Positions 11,546 to 22,571 of a DNA stretch of 64,000 bases are shown here, piece by piece. This DNA is from Seminavis robusta (Eukaryota; Bacillariophyta; Bacillariophyceae; Naviculales; Naviculaceae). A model generated the notes under the pieces. It had not been told where the DNA came from and made no database searches. It saw nothing but the letters and a program-made list of their open reading frames with translations. Numbering within the stretch: the stretch's first letter is position 1; the number at the start of each line of letters is the position of its first letter. A program made the translations under genes and the position numbers. The stretch covers positions 29,757 to 93,756 of the forward strand of contig CAICTM010000196.1 of the NCBI GenBank assembly GCA_903772945.1, given 5' to 3'.

Positions 11546-12696
11546 GGTTGACAGCTTTTGCTTTGTTGTAATAGGACGGTAGGGCTCTTCTTGGTGGTAA
11601 CAGGTAGGGGGTAGGTCACACCAGTTTGAGAGTCGTACGACCGTAGTGAGGGGATGATCCGATGGAGTGTTGTGGTGTTGTGGGTAGGGAGAGGCCAGCT
11701 AGAGGATCAGCAAGGGTGGTTCCAGAGGAGGAGATGGTGTGGGAGGCAATGGAGGTGGATATTGGATCCATGGAGATGGTTGCCGGGGTTTATGTAGCGG
11801 TGCACAAACGCGTGCGTGTGGCTTAGAGTCCCGCCTTTTAAAATCCCAGCTAAACGGTCTTTAAATCTTTTTCGAGTGCTGCTGTACAAACCGAACATGT
11901 GTATTGTACGGTACCGGTACATGTACTGGTACTGGAGTTCTTAGATACTAGTAGCTACCGGTACTAGTAGCTAGTACCGATACCATACCAGTGCCCGTAT
12001 TTACATGTGCCGGACCACATCATTGCAAGTTGCAAGGGTTGCCTGTGGGAGATCTCAGTTTTCGAAGAGCTCTAGCTAGAGTTTGCTCCTTTTCGGTGTG
12101 CGCTGCAAGCTGCGATTGACTGTGTGAAATCTTCGTTTCGAGAGGTTGATCATCATCCCTGTACGTTCTCAACTACTGCACACTGCGGCTCCTGGCCATG
12201 TTTCTCGATCCTGAAGCAACTCTCTTGACCATGGCATACATGAACGGGAGGGAATTGTGCTGCTTAGAACTCTAACATCTCAGGCTTAGAACTTGCCCAT
12301 GGTCAACACACCGAACATGCGGATGGACAACCAATAATGACGAAACGACAAGACTGCTTCCCCAAGATAAGTCACAACGTGGTCCAAACTTGGCTGGCGG
12401 CATTTGTGGGCCAAAGGCCACGATGATCCCTTGCCGACAATGGACTACCGGTGGTCAACTTTCTATGTTGTAGACCGGAGCATAGTAGACTGTCACTCAT
12501 CCAGACCGTAGCATTGACTCTCCTCGACTATGTCGTTCCCGGCCTCTGTTGACGCATTTTCTACTGGTACCGGTACCGGTAGGGGCACTGGACAAGAATC
12601 GGATAGGCGCATACGGTATCCACATGGTCTGAGCACAAGGCAGGTCCCGCTCCACTGCCTCTTGCGAACTTTGTCTAGGTGGCCTCGACACTATAG
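11546..12696. other. intergenic, no supported gene
   Basis: No convincing coding frame. It has several GTACCGGTACCGGTA-type palindromic runs (11,915-11,995 and 12,565-12,585) and CTAGCTAG blocks. Nothing else is supported. Confidence 0.5.
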
Positions 12697-13041
12697 GTGG
12701 CTTCAACACAAACCGTATTCCTTCGCTTACCGTACCAGTTATGCGATTCCTCCCTTCTCCCGTCGTTTACATACATATCTTGCGTTGCAAGCTTTTCGTT
12801 CTTTGGGACTGGAACTTCGTTCGGAACGAACTCTGGGAAGGGTGATCCTGTTACCAAGGATGAAATTCGTCATCTCAAGGGCAAAAGAAACAAGGCCTTG
12901 TCCAAGCTAGACAAGGCCAAGGCCAAGAATCTAGAGCTCACAGAAGAGCTGCGTCAATACAACAATGATCTAGTTCTGATGGATGACGTTTTGTTGGAGC
13001 AGCACGAAGGAGTTGTGGGTCTCTCATTCGAGCAGGAATGA
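12697..13041 (+). CDS. possible small coiled-coil protein or gene remnant
   Basis: The frame lacks an ATG near its start, so this may be a 3' exon or a remnant. The C-terminal part (about 12,840-13,040) is charged and heptad-like: EIRHLKGKRNKALSKLDKAK, then LELTEELRQYNNDLVLMDD. That composition looks protein-like. It ends 45 bp before the stop of the fusion gene on the opposite strand, so the two converge. I do not recognise a family, and it could be a chance frame. Confidence 0.25.
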   Translation: MASTQTVFLRLPYQLCDSSLLPSFTYISCVASFSFFGTGTSFGTNSGKGDPVTKDEIRHLKGKRNKALSKLDKAKAKNLELTEELRQYNNDLVLMDDVLLEQHEGVVGLSFEQE

Positions 13042-13086
13042 GTAGACTATAGATACGGTATAGGCACCTGTACCCTCCGACGTGCC

Positions 13087-15333
13087 CTACTCGCGAAGTT
13101 CACATTCAAGGATGAAGTAGCCGTGGGAGTTCCCAGTCAGCGCACCAAGGGCATATCCAAAGACCAAGTCGCCATTGTTGGGTTTCGTTTCGTTGGACTT
13201 TTCCAGGCGATCGAACAAGGTACACCCGACGGAAGCACAACCCAAGTTGCCATACTTGTCTCCAGTGATACACGTCTTCTGCGTGAGATGGAATCGCTCG
13301 CAGAGCTTGCGAAGAACCTTTGGGTTAGCCTGATGGAGCACGACATGGTCGAATGAATCAAGAGAAAATCCAAACCTTGCTCGGATTTCGGACAGCCAGA
13401 AATGAAGACTCTTCGCAATCAACTGAGGTCCCGACGGGTTGAGGTCGAACACGGAGGTCACGTCATTGCCAACGCTCTTTTCGAGACGGGATGCAATGTA
13501 GTCGTCGGTATCCGATGCAATATCAGCTCCAACGAGCTTGTATGTTTCGTTAGGCAGATTCTCTGTCGAGGTGGACACCACACAAGCAAACGCGGCGTCA
13601 CCAAAAACGCCAACGTTGATCCATTTGTTGATATCATTGTCAACCGTGTAGGCTTCGCGACCTCTCGCGGAGAAGTTGCTGGAAGAACAGTTGCTGGTGA
13701 CGACAGCAATGCTGGAGACTTCAGAAGACTGGAGCATCACGTTTGCCAACTTGAGGCCGTTCACCAATGCAGGGCATCCGTGGGACAGGTGAAGGATCTG
13801 CAACTTTCTGGAGAAGCCAGGGAAGCGCTTGTACCAACGGCGAATACCCTCGTTGAAATGCATTCCTTCGGCGGTCGCTGAAAGATAGATGATGACGTCG
13901 ATGTCCTGTTGCCGAACACGTGCCTTGGCCATGGCACCATCCAAAGCGGCAAACACTAGCTCCTCTTCCGTGACATTACCAGCATCCTGCGGTGCTTCAT
14001 CTTCCGACAAGCCGAGACTGCACCTTGCTGCATCAATGTGTCCAAATGCTAGTGAGGGAATGCCAAGATTGCGGATCATCCAATCGTCTGAAATCTTCTT
14101 TCCCGTCTTGGGGTTGTGGACGCCGCATTCGCGAAGTGTGCGACAGACTGGCTCTGTCGGAATAAGGCAACCTGGCACACCGTCTACTCCAGCAATGGCT
14201 CTGGAAATGCCACGGATTCTGGTGACCCAAGGTTTGCCACTGTTGCTTTGTGTTTTACTTTGGGGCTTTCTGGGCCTGAAAGCGAGCCCTAGTATGGCAT
14301 GGACCATCATTCCAACGAAGACAGCACACAAGATTGGGATCGCCTTCATTAGTGAAACAATAAACAAGACTTCATCCCCACTGTTTGTCCTTGGAAAAGG
14401 CATTGCAGGGGAGATCATGGAAGTTGCATTCGTACTCTCCAGATGCGCCAAAAGGGGGGGCCACCCTTCAGACACGTCATACTCTAGGAGCCTTCCGTCG
14501 TCAAAGAGCAGCTTTGTCTCTTTGTAGTGCTTCATGTACCAATCTAAAACAAGACCATTCATTGTTAGGCATGATTACTCACACAATCCAGCCCAAATCC
14601 ATGCAAGATCCACGTACCAGAGCAAGTTCCATCAGCATCATCCCTGAGCAAGTTCTCGACGCTGCAACCGCGTCGGCTTAAGATGTCCTTTGCCATTGAG
14701 CCGAATCGCTGTATGAAAGGCAAAGATGAGAATGGCCAGCTGGCAAACTGGTTGTGTAGAAGTGCCAGTTTCTTGACACTTTGGATCCATCCTGCTATGT
14801 TGGCTCTGAGCAAAGAAGATTGTGGCAACATAGTTTCAGCGTGACAGTGTGTTGTGACCCAATTTGGTGTATTGATTTCCTGTGCCCTACCTGTGTGTCA
14901 GCACAATTTTTGCTTCTGGAAAGTGCTCAGCTAGCTGCGGGACAAAGTAAGACCCTGGCTCATCCACGATAGCATCGTATCCTTCTTGCAGTAACATGTC
15001 CACAACCTTCTCCACATTTCCAGTTTCAACGGCATGTTTCCAGAGCTCTGCATGATCACCAACAAAGCAATCTGCCATATGGTATGGCTTGTAACCCATG
15101 ATTTTCAAAGCCGCTTGTAGCGATGATGTGCCAGTTCTGCCTGCACCTGCTCCAATCACACGGAGGCCCTTGGATGGTGTATTCTGCACGCTGGGTGCAA
15201 CAGACGAGAAGGGTACACTCTTTATCAATCTGGCTCCAAAGACCTTGCCCATTCTGGTGTGGTTGCATGTAGTTGCCAGAAGGAGAGCACAGAGACCTGC
15301 GAAACACCAAGATATCTTCTTTGAAATCATCAT
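13087..15333 (-). CDS. membrane-bound sulfotransferase fused to ketoacyl-ACP synthase III-like domain
   Basis: Three exons: 15333-14891, 14805-14618 and 14543-13087, with introns of 85 and 74 nt (GTAGGG...TCAG and GTACGT...TTTTAG). Together they give 695 residues. Residues 8-22 are a signal anchor. Residues about 56-260 form a Sulfotransfer_4-type domain: GAGAGRTGTSSLQ (PAPS loop, 61-73), DEPGSYFVPQL, PEAKIVLTHR, GWIQSVKK, DWYMKHYKET, LLEYDVSEGWPPLLAHL, MPFPRTNS. Residues 269-299 are a second membrane segment. Residues about 325-695 resemble FabH/OleA: nucleophile Cys467 (LSHGCPALVNG), His614 (VVLHQANPK), Asn643 (YGNLGCASVG). Because exon 3 encodes the sulfotransferase end, the membrane segment and the whole thiolase-fold domain in one open frame, the fusion does not depend on splicing. 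Expected chemistries are PAPS-dependent sulfation and decarboxylative acyl condensation; the substrates are unknown. Confidence 0.85.
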
Positions 15334-16646
15334 GTTCAGCTTTCTTTCCTTACCTTTTCTCTTTACTCCGGTTGCGTGCCACCAAAGGACAAAACTATGT
15401 TTCCTGCTGGCTGACGAAGCCTAAAATTCCAGGGGCTGAGCTGGATTGAGCACTTCTCATCTGTACAGCTGAAGGACAACTTTGGAGTTGAGGTACTACA
15501 CTGTGTAGTGTGTAGTACAAACTAAAAATAAAGTTAGCTTTTACCTAACATTACCCAACCTACCGGTACCCATTATTGTTTCCAGGCAACGCTTGGACGC
15601 TAAAAGAATTTATTTCGATTGAATCGAATCATTCGATTCGATTCTTTCTGTCAACGGATCGAGGCTGTTGTACGATCATACGAGTACCGGTACATGTACC
15701 GTAAGGTAGCGGTGTACGGTATGGCTACGGTCGTACCGATCTGTCTACCCAGCACTAGTAGACTCTACCTGCCTGCATGGTACCAGGTAGGGTGTGGGCT
15801 CTGCAGTTCCGCCTGGATTGTGCCACAGCCTGATGCATGGCTAGCTACTTTTGCATGCTTTGGGCGCGGTGGAGCCATGCCCGAAAGTCGTCTAATAGTA
15901 GCAAGCTGATGTAGCAACCCAGCCAGCAAAACAAAGGGCCACATGAAACAAATAATTTCAGGCGCAGGGTTGCCTTTCGAAATCACGAGGAAGCAAGCAA
16001 AATGAGCTCGGAATGCCAGCCCGCGGCAAAACAAGAATTGAATCGAATCCGCAGAAATGAACAGAGTCGAGTCTATCGCACAGAGTTCATCGCGCTAGCT
16101 AGCTAGAAGGGATACTGCATAGTACGAAGAAATGGAGACTTCCCATACGATGCTCGCCACTGCTACCGGGGACGAGCCATTCTGTCTCGTGATGGTGGTG
16201 CGGACTCGAGTGGCGATATGAACGCCTTGGGACAAGAGCGGCAGGTTCGAGAAGATCAACCTGTCATCTCGAACCTATGCTTTTCCTACCGGTAACAGGT
16301 CGGGCTACAGAAGGAGGGTCGACACCTTGGAGCTACGCTGTATCACCAAGGAGGAGAGATGCGAAAGCTGCCTGTTCTCTTTTGAAGGCGGATGCCCATG
16401 TCTTGTTGCCAACCGTCGTACCGGCAGCGTCTATGATGCCACTGCCACCAATGGCCTAGATCGTACTGGCAGGCATACATTGCATGACCAAAGTCAGCAC
16501 ATATGAATGATAAGATTCAATCATCGGTGCTTGTACATTCTGAAGTGCACCCTACTTGCTACCTAGAGAAAGTCTTGTGCAGTTGCAGATCTATGAAATC
16601 TCATGTACGGTACTTGTCGGCATCTCCTCTCGCTGACTGATGCTCT
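15334..16646. other. intergenic, mostly without features
   Basis: No supported gene. It contains GAATCGAATC/GATTCGATTC alternations (15,615-15,650), GTACCGGTAC palindromes, and CTAGCTAGCTAG near 16,095. The stretch 16,160-16,460 has protein-like composition in shifting frames (DGGADSSGDMNALGQERQV-type reading) and may be a decayed LRR-protein N-terminus, but the evidence is weak. Confidence 0.4.
16243..16276. other. perfect 10-bp inverted repeat, 14-nt loop
   Basis: AGGTTCGAGA at 16243-16252 and TCTCGAACCT at 16267-16276 are exact reverse complements. The hairpin stands alone in a gene-poor stretch. No tRNA cloverleaf or terminator context is visible. Confidence 0.55.
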
Positions 16647-18383
16647 TTACTTCGTCTTTTGCAGTTCCTTGTTGATGTTGCGTGGGGCAATGGGGCTGAC
16701 ATAGAACTGGTGCATGAGCACGCCAATCATACGCAAAACGTTGAATACGGCAAAGCCCATCCACACTCCCGAGACGCCATGTTCCTGAGGAAAGACTTGC
16801 AGTGCTGCGACACAGCCCACGGTAGCCACAATGGTACTCACGGCCAGAAACATAAAGTCTCCACAACCACTCATGACACCTTCCCCGATAAACACGAGAC
16901 CATTCAATGGTTGCAAGATACTGGCCAAAATGGCTGGAGCCCGGGCTGCCGCCCGCACTTCTTCCATGGGAGTGGCCTTTTGAATCCACGGCAGGACCAA
17001 AATTTGCAATCCACCCAACAAGGTACCCAAGATGAGTCCCCAACTCATCATGCGGTTCGAAGTGGCCTTGGCGACCCGGGCGCCTCCCTTGTCACTGTGC
17101 AATTCATTGGGAATGACAATTTGCGCCACCACACTGAGCGCCATGAGAGCGACACCACCGAGTTGAAATGTCTGCAATGCCATTTCATGTGCCGCCGCGG
17201 CAACTCCCGTCTTGTCAATGCCCTGTGTGACCCGTGCGACGGCGATAAAGGTAATGTTAAAAGCAATCAAGCGTAGCTGCATGGCGAATCCTCCCTTGAT
17301 GAGTGGCAATAGTTTGGACCAGGACGGGAACCGAAAGAGTTTGGACATTTTGATGAGATCTCTCTTGGCGAGCAGGTAGAGAAATGTGATGGCCGATACG
17401 ACCTCAGAAAGAAGTGTCGACAGGGCGTTTCCTTTGAGACCCATGTCGAATCCAAAAATGAGGATTGGATCCAATACGCAGTTGATCATGCTGGTAATGA
17501 CACTAATCATAAAGGGAGTTTTCACATCCAAGATTCCTGTACGATTCGCCGATCATTCAATCAATCGAACATGTGGAGACGAGAGAGAAAGCAACGTAAG
17601 GAGTGAGGGACAAACCGTACAGAAATGACCTGATGCAAACAAAAGAATCCAAACAGACGATTCCGCATAATAGTGCCATATGTCCACACTCCATCAATCA
17701 ATCAGTCAGTCAAGACAAACGTTGAGTACGGTACATTACGTACCTCGAAATGCGGAGAATCCCACGAGAGCAATGAGTGCTGGCAAAAAAGAAAAGGCTC
17801 GGACATTCAAGTAGATTTTGGCAAATTCCATGGCGGGTGCTCCCGTTTCCAGCACGGTTCCCAAGGTGGAATCGGGATAATTGTAAAAGAGTGGCGTTCC
17901 CACGGCCGCAATGAGTACGGCCACAAAAAGCGCCTGACAGACGGAATCTTGAACGCCTTCCTGATTGCCCTTGGCATTTTCCTTACTGACCAATGTCGAC
18001 GTGACACTGGGCAAGAAGGACGCCAACCAGAATCCACTATTAAACACTTGCGTGGCGGCGGCTTGACCGGCCACTGCCAAGACGTTGCCCATGCGGTTGG
18101 TCCAAAACAGGTCATTGGCGCCCACGAGGGGGGTAATGGAAAAATTGATAATCATGGGGATGCTGATCATAATCAAGCGTTTGTCCAGTTCATCGAAACA
18201 GGGCCAAAGACCGGGTGTTGTTGCTGTTGTCTTGCTCTTGGTGCTAATGGTAGTGGCTTTTTTGGTTTCCACCTTATTGGGTGGTTGTTGGATCTTTTTG
18301 GACGCCGATCTCGCCGCGGAACCATGGGCAATCTCGAGTGGCGCCAAAAGGGCCAACACAAACACAAGAGGAGAGACCTTCAT
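16647..18383 (-). CDS. MATE family (DinF/EDS5-like) membrane transporter
   Basis: Two exons, 18383-17744 and 17536-16647, joined across a 207-nt intron (GTACGT...GTACAG) so that FRG|ILDVKTPFMIS reads through; 509 residues. The N-terminal hydrophobic stretch (VSPLVFVLALLAPLEIAHG) looks like a signal or targeting sequence and is followed by a Lys/Thr-rich linker. The MATE core begins at ELDKRLIMISIPMIIN and contains TNRMGNVLAVAGQAAATQVF and GFWLASFLPSVTSTLVSKEN, then repeated hydrophobic helices to the C-terminus, about 12 in all. MATE proteins export organic compounds in exchange for H+ or Na+; the DinF/EDS5 branch includes plastid-envelope members. The substrate here is unknown. The frame is intact and the family call is strong. 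Confidence 0.88.
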
Positions 18384-19476
18384 TTTGGTTTGGTAATAAT
18401 GTCTCGAATGCCTAGTATTGCTGTGGTTTGCCGATGCCTTACTCCTTCAAGATAAAACAAATTGTGTTCTTCTATCAAACATCACAACAGTTACTGTTGG
18501 ATTGGAATGCAAAATGACCCTTGACATCACGATGGGAAGCCATCAACAGGGAGGCAAAAGATACCGAAGCATCGGAAAATCTTTTGCGCCAAAGAACACC
18601 TTGCCGTCAACACAGCTGTTCTGGAGAACATGGGGGCGTTCTTTCAGACTGTCCTTTGCCCCAAATGACGTGGCAGGTGTTGCGTCTGCTCACATCATAT
18701 TTCAGTTGCATCATGGTTTTGGGCTCCACCGTTGCATGAAGATCGGATCGTTGCACGATGATGGGATCATTCCCAACCTGCAAGATGTGTGTTTTCAGCA
18801 GCATCAAGCAACGTAGAAAATGATGATCCATTGTGAGCATTGTGATCTCAGTACATGTGCTTATTGCTTTGCTTCTATCATGCGACTCTCGCCCACTCTA
18901 TACCCAATGAAACTAACACCCAGCCTGCGATCGAGCCATTCGCAAAGACAGCTGAAGAGCATCATGGTGAAAGATTTACATTCTATTTTAGTTGCCTACT
19001 AGCTAGCGAGCTTGTCATGCTTCATTTAAATGATACCAATGCTATTGCAGGAGACCATGTGCAGTGCCTTCAAGAAGGGAGTGTCCATTTCCAGTATCAC
19101 TGACTTTTGCTTGTGATCAATGCACCAATAGCCCAAAAGCTCCTGCTGGTTCTTTTTGCAACTTCTTTGTCTCTTTCAACAAGATTGTTTATGTGAAGAA
19201 AAAACCTTGTCATTCGCACTCCGATGGAGGCACAATCAAGAGGCACAATACATATTCATCAAGGGGGTTGGAGTTGGCTCTGGGGTAGGTGCTGCCATTA
19301 GTGACCAAGTCTCCAGCTCAAAGTTTCCTTGGAACTGGCGTCATGACTTCAAGTAGTGGAAACATCTTGATCAATTCCAAACCGCTGCAAAAACTTTTGG
19401 AGATCGTATACTTGCGGGGCTCGTGTGTATTCGTGATGATGGAATTTCTCAATGCAATTGGCAGACTTCTTTTGGG
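18384..19476. other. intergenic, no supported gene
   Basis: Frames on both strands are short. A minus-strand stretch at 18,607-18,840 has protein-like composition (LLKTHILQVGNDPIIVQ) but no start or recognisable family. Nothing else is supported. Confidence 0.4.
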
Positions 19477-19982
19477 TTATTCCTTTATCGAGCAGCCCTT
19501 TAAAGCAAACAGCACGCATTGCAGGGCTAAGGTAGAGTCTTCAAATTGGTGCTTTGAGTATCTAGGTGGAAAGCAAGTCAGACAAGAGACATTGCTGTCA
19601 TCTGCATCAGCACTATCTGAATTGGAACTGCTGTCACTCGAGTCATCTTCCAACTTGCCGTCATCAGAATCCGAGGTATTCCTGCCTTCAACATCAGTGC
19701 TATCTTGAGAACCATCTTGTGTCCCACTTCCTTGCGATTCCACACAAGTTTCTGCTGCACATTTCGGGCTTGATCTGTGAATGTCTCTGTTAGTGCCTCC
19801 TGGATTTCTTTGACTAGATAAACTTTGGGCCAGATGGAACCATCACTCTCTTCTGTCGTTGCCCTGGCGCCTTTGCGCAAATGTACTTTGGCAGTGGTAT
19901 CTTCTTGGCTCACAACAGGACCAGCAGTGACAAGTGACAGCCAGGCCACAAAGGCGAGGCATGCACCGACAATCCCTTTCAT
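19477..19982 (-). CDS. small secreted protein with acidic Ser/Asp tail, frameshifted
   Basis: The ATG at 19982 opens a clear signal peptide (GIVGACLAFVAWLSLVTAGP), followed by a charged region to about TFTDQARNVQQKL. The original frame then becomes unlike protein. The -1 frame continues as KCAAETCVESQGSGTQDG and a long Ser/Asp-rich acidic run (LEDDSSDSSSNSDSADADD), ending SCLTCFPPRYSKHQF. This suggests one missing base around 19,740-19,800, or an unrecognised intron. Family unknown. An acidic Ser-rich secreted protein could bind cations or be phosphorylated, but nothing in the sequence proves that. Confidence 0.4.
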
Positions 19983-20207
19983 GCTCCTTAGCCATCCCTT
20001 TTCGCCTGATCAAACCAATTATCTGGCAGCTTTGGCAATCCGGCAGCTGCACAGTATAAAAGGGAGCTTTGACGGTGGTGAAGCCTATGACTAGTTCATG
20101 AACGGTATGCCACACGACAAGACGTTTTTCTCGGCGGGCATAGCTCAAGTTGGAGGTTCCCTGCACACACGCTATCTATACTGGTTATTATTGATTTGCC
20201 TAATCAA

Positions 20208-22029
20208 CTACAGTCGCTCCAACACGGTCAGTGACTCGATATGACGCGTCTGCGGGAACAGATCAATCGGTTGTACCAAGGTAATCTCATATCCCCACGA
20301 CACCATTTGCTGGACATCCCGGGCCTGTGTCGCCGGATTGCACGACAGATACACAATCCGTTGTGGTCCAAACTCTTGCAGCTGCTTTAAAAACAATTCA
20401 TCCGATCCTTTCCGGGGTGGATCCAGCATGACGACTGTGGTATCCCGGGGAAATGTTTGCACGTGTGGATTGTCAAAAATAGCCTCGGCGCGGGATGCTT
20501 CAAAGGTGCACTTGTGTTGTAGTAAATTGTTGGCGGCCGTTTGTGTGGCTTCTTGAATGGCTTTCTTGTTGATTTCAATGCCGACGCAAGTATCAAAGTG
20601 TTGTGCGGCCGAAAGACAAAAGAGTCCACTGCCGCAGTAGCAATCGACAAAATGGGTCATTCTGGTCTGACCATCCGGTGCTGGAGCCGATGCCTGTTCC
20701 ATGACCAAATCTACCATTTGGGGTAAAATGTACAAATTGTTCTGTTTACAAGCCACAACACAACACAACACAACACAATAAATAAAGATGAGAGTCCATT
20801 TGGCAAATACAAACGTTTTCTGCGAGAGCTTGCATGCTTATTAGTACGTAGCTACGTACCTGAAAGAAATTTCCCGCTTGATAGGTAAAATCAATGTCAT
20901 TGACAGTGGTGGTCATGTACTCGTTATGATCCGTGACGACGGTATCATTGTGCACATTGGCTTGTCGCAAGAGCAACGTAGCTCCGAGTGATTTATGATA
21001 GGGTTGATGAAGGAGATTGTTTCGTATTCTCTGATATTCTTCATTAATCGGTGCTGTGGCAATGGGGCAGGAGGGGACATCGATAATGGACCGCACCGAT
21101 CGTCTTTGAAATCCAATCGCTTCAATCATGGGTGGTGGAGTATTGTCGTCAAGTGCTTTTTGTTTTCGTTTTCCTTTGCGTCGTTTCATACCTCCAGGAG
21201 CCTGAAAGTGAGGTGTAATTTTGGATCGATATCCAAATACTTGATCCGTGCCCATGGTGGGTTGTACGGGCACCGGCAAATCGACGTGATGCTGTTGGAA
21301 ACATTCTTGGACGTGTTTGGTTTTCCAATGCCGTTGCAGTGCAACGGGCATGTGTTGATATTGACATCCCCCGCACTCGGATGCCAAAGGACATGTGGGT
21401 GGTATCCGATCGGGACTCGCTTCCACCACTGAAATCAAATCGGCTTCACTGTACGATTTGTGATTGCGAAAAATACGGGCCACCACGGTTTCTCCCGGAA
21501 TCACGTTGGGGACCATAATCACCCATTTTTGTGTATTGTTAGTATTAGTATTAGTAGTATTGTTGTTGTCACTGTCGTTTGTTGTGTCAGTATTGTTGAG
21601 TGTAGTGTGATCGGCCAGGTGGATTCTGGCAATTCCCATGCCCAAGTTGGTCAAAGTGTCAATCTGAACCGTCAATTCTTCATGGTACTATATGTAGAAT
21701 AATAATAAGATAAAGAAACAGGTTAGCTTGGCTCTTCACTAGATAACAGTACACCAGTTCGTCACTCATTCATTGGTACGTACATCAAATGGGTAGGACA
21801 CAAACTTTCTGGGAATTCTGTACTTGTTGGCATCTTCTTCCTTATTAGTATTGTCGGACACTGCCTCTGCTGTTGTCGTGCTGGTGGAGTGCAAATGCCA
21901 TCGAACGAGATTCTGCCCTCGTCCCAACGCTGCTCGGGGAAATAGATATCTTGGAGCCACCAGCGCTAAAGCACATCTGGACAGCATCATGCCACAGCAA
22001 CAACAACCGACCACAAGCACAGACTTCAT
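20208..22029 (-). CDS. Fe-S-type RNA m5U methyltransferase (TrmA/RlmD family), organelle-targeted
   Basis: Three exons: 22029-21784, 21687-20860 and 20741-20208, with introns of 96 and 118 nt (both GTACGT donors). The product has 535 residues starting at MKSVLVVGCC; the longer frame lacks an ATG. The N-terminus is hydrophobic, then basic, suggesting plastid or mitochondrial import. Splicing restores PFDYHEELTVQID and NFFQNNLYILPQ, both typical of the family. Fe-S ligands: Cys181, 187 and 190 (CPLASECGGC) and Cys289 (PSCPIATAP). SAM-binding motif FVDCYCGSGLF (389-399), DPPRKGSD (465-472), nucleophile Cys492 (LSCNP), and base Glu527 (TRHIES). It should methylate C5 of a uridine in tRNA or rRNA. 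An Asn/Thr-rich insert sits near residues 111-134. It is divergent from the GT10 gene. Confidence 0.9.
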
Positions 22030-22390
22030 CACAGATAGAATAAATAGATGCAAGTCCAATACAGATACTAGGAAGAGGAGACCCAAAAAATGAAGCAACG
22101 GAAAAGTTAGATTTGGATCCAAGCAAGGGTGATGGCCAAAAACGTCAGCATCCGGGGCTCATTACCCAACGTCGTGGAAACATCGTGGGAGTCACATCAG
22201 TCACATCAATCAAACCACGCTTGCGATTTCAACTCCCACGCTCCTTGAGAAATCTGCATGAAAAGTTCCGACGGACACTACTTTTGAAGAAAGAACAGAA
22301 TCTGGAAAAGGAAGCAGGACATCAACCCACGCTCTTTGGTGGGGACAGCAGAAGGAATGGCACGAAAAGTTTCGACCGACATCTTTGGCT

Positions 22391-22410
22391 GCATGCATGC
22401 ATGCATGCAT
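22391..22410. repeat. (GCAT)5 microsatellite
   Basis: Five perfect GCAT units in the gap between the methyltransferase and the fucosyltransferase genes. The repeat is self-complementary. Confidence 0.85.
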
Positions 22411-22571
22411 GGAAAGCGAAAAACAGGAACGCGACGACACCAACCAACAAGACACAATCTATCATTACTCAACTCATTGCTTGCAACCGACATGCAGGCA
22501 TCGCTACAGTACCACTGACTAACTAATACTGTACTAGCTAGTAATACAAGAAAGAACTGATCGTTAACAAA

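Noticed and set aside
13402-14527. Plus-strand frames of 159 and 212 residues over the fusion gene
   Set aside because: Antisense to the conserved ketoacyl synthase domain; composition and lack of domains indicate shadows.
16243-16280. tRNA gene suggested by GGTTCGA next to a complementary arm
   Set aside because: No acceptor stem, anticodon arm or D-arm could be placed; only a simple hairpin remains.
16659-18455. Long plus-strand open frames (205 and 260 residues) over the MATE gene
   Set aside because: They are antisense to well-supported transporter exons, lack domains, and one runs through the intron; treated as shadows.
22210-22526. Overlapping frames of 70-137 residues around the GCAT repeat
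   Set aside because: They depend on the microsatellite and have no domain; the interval is the shared upstream region of two divergent genes.
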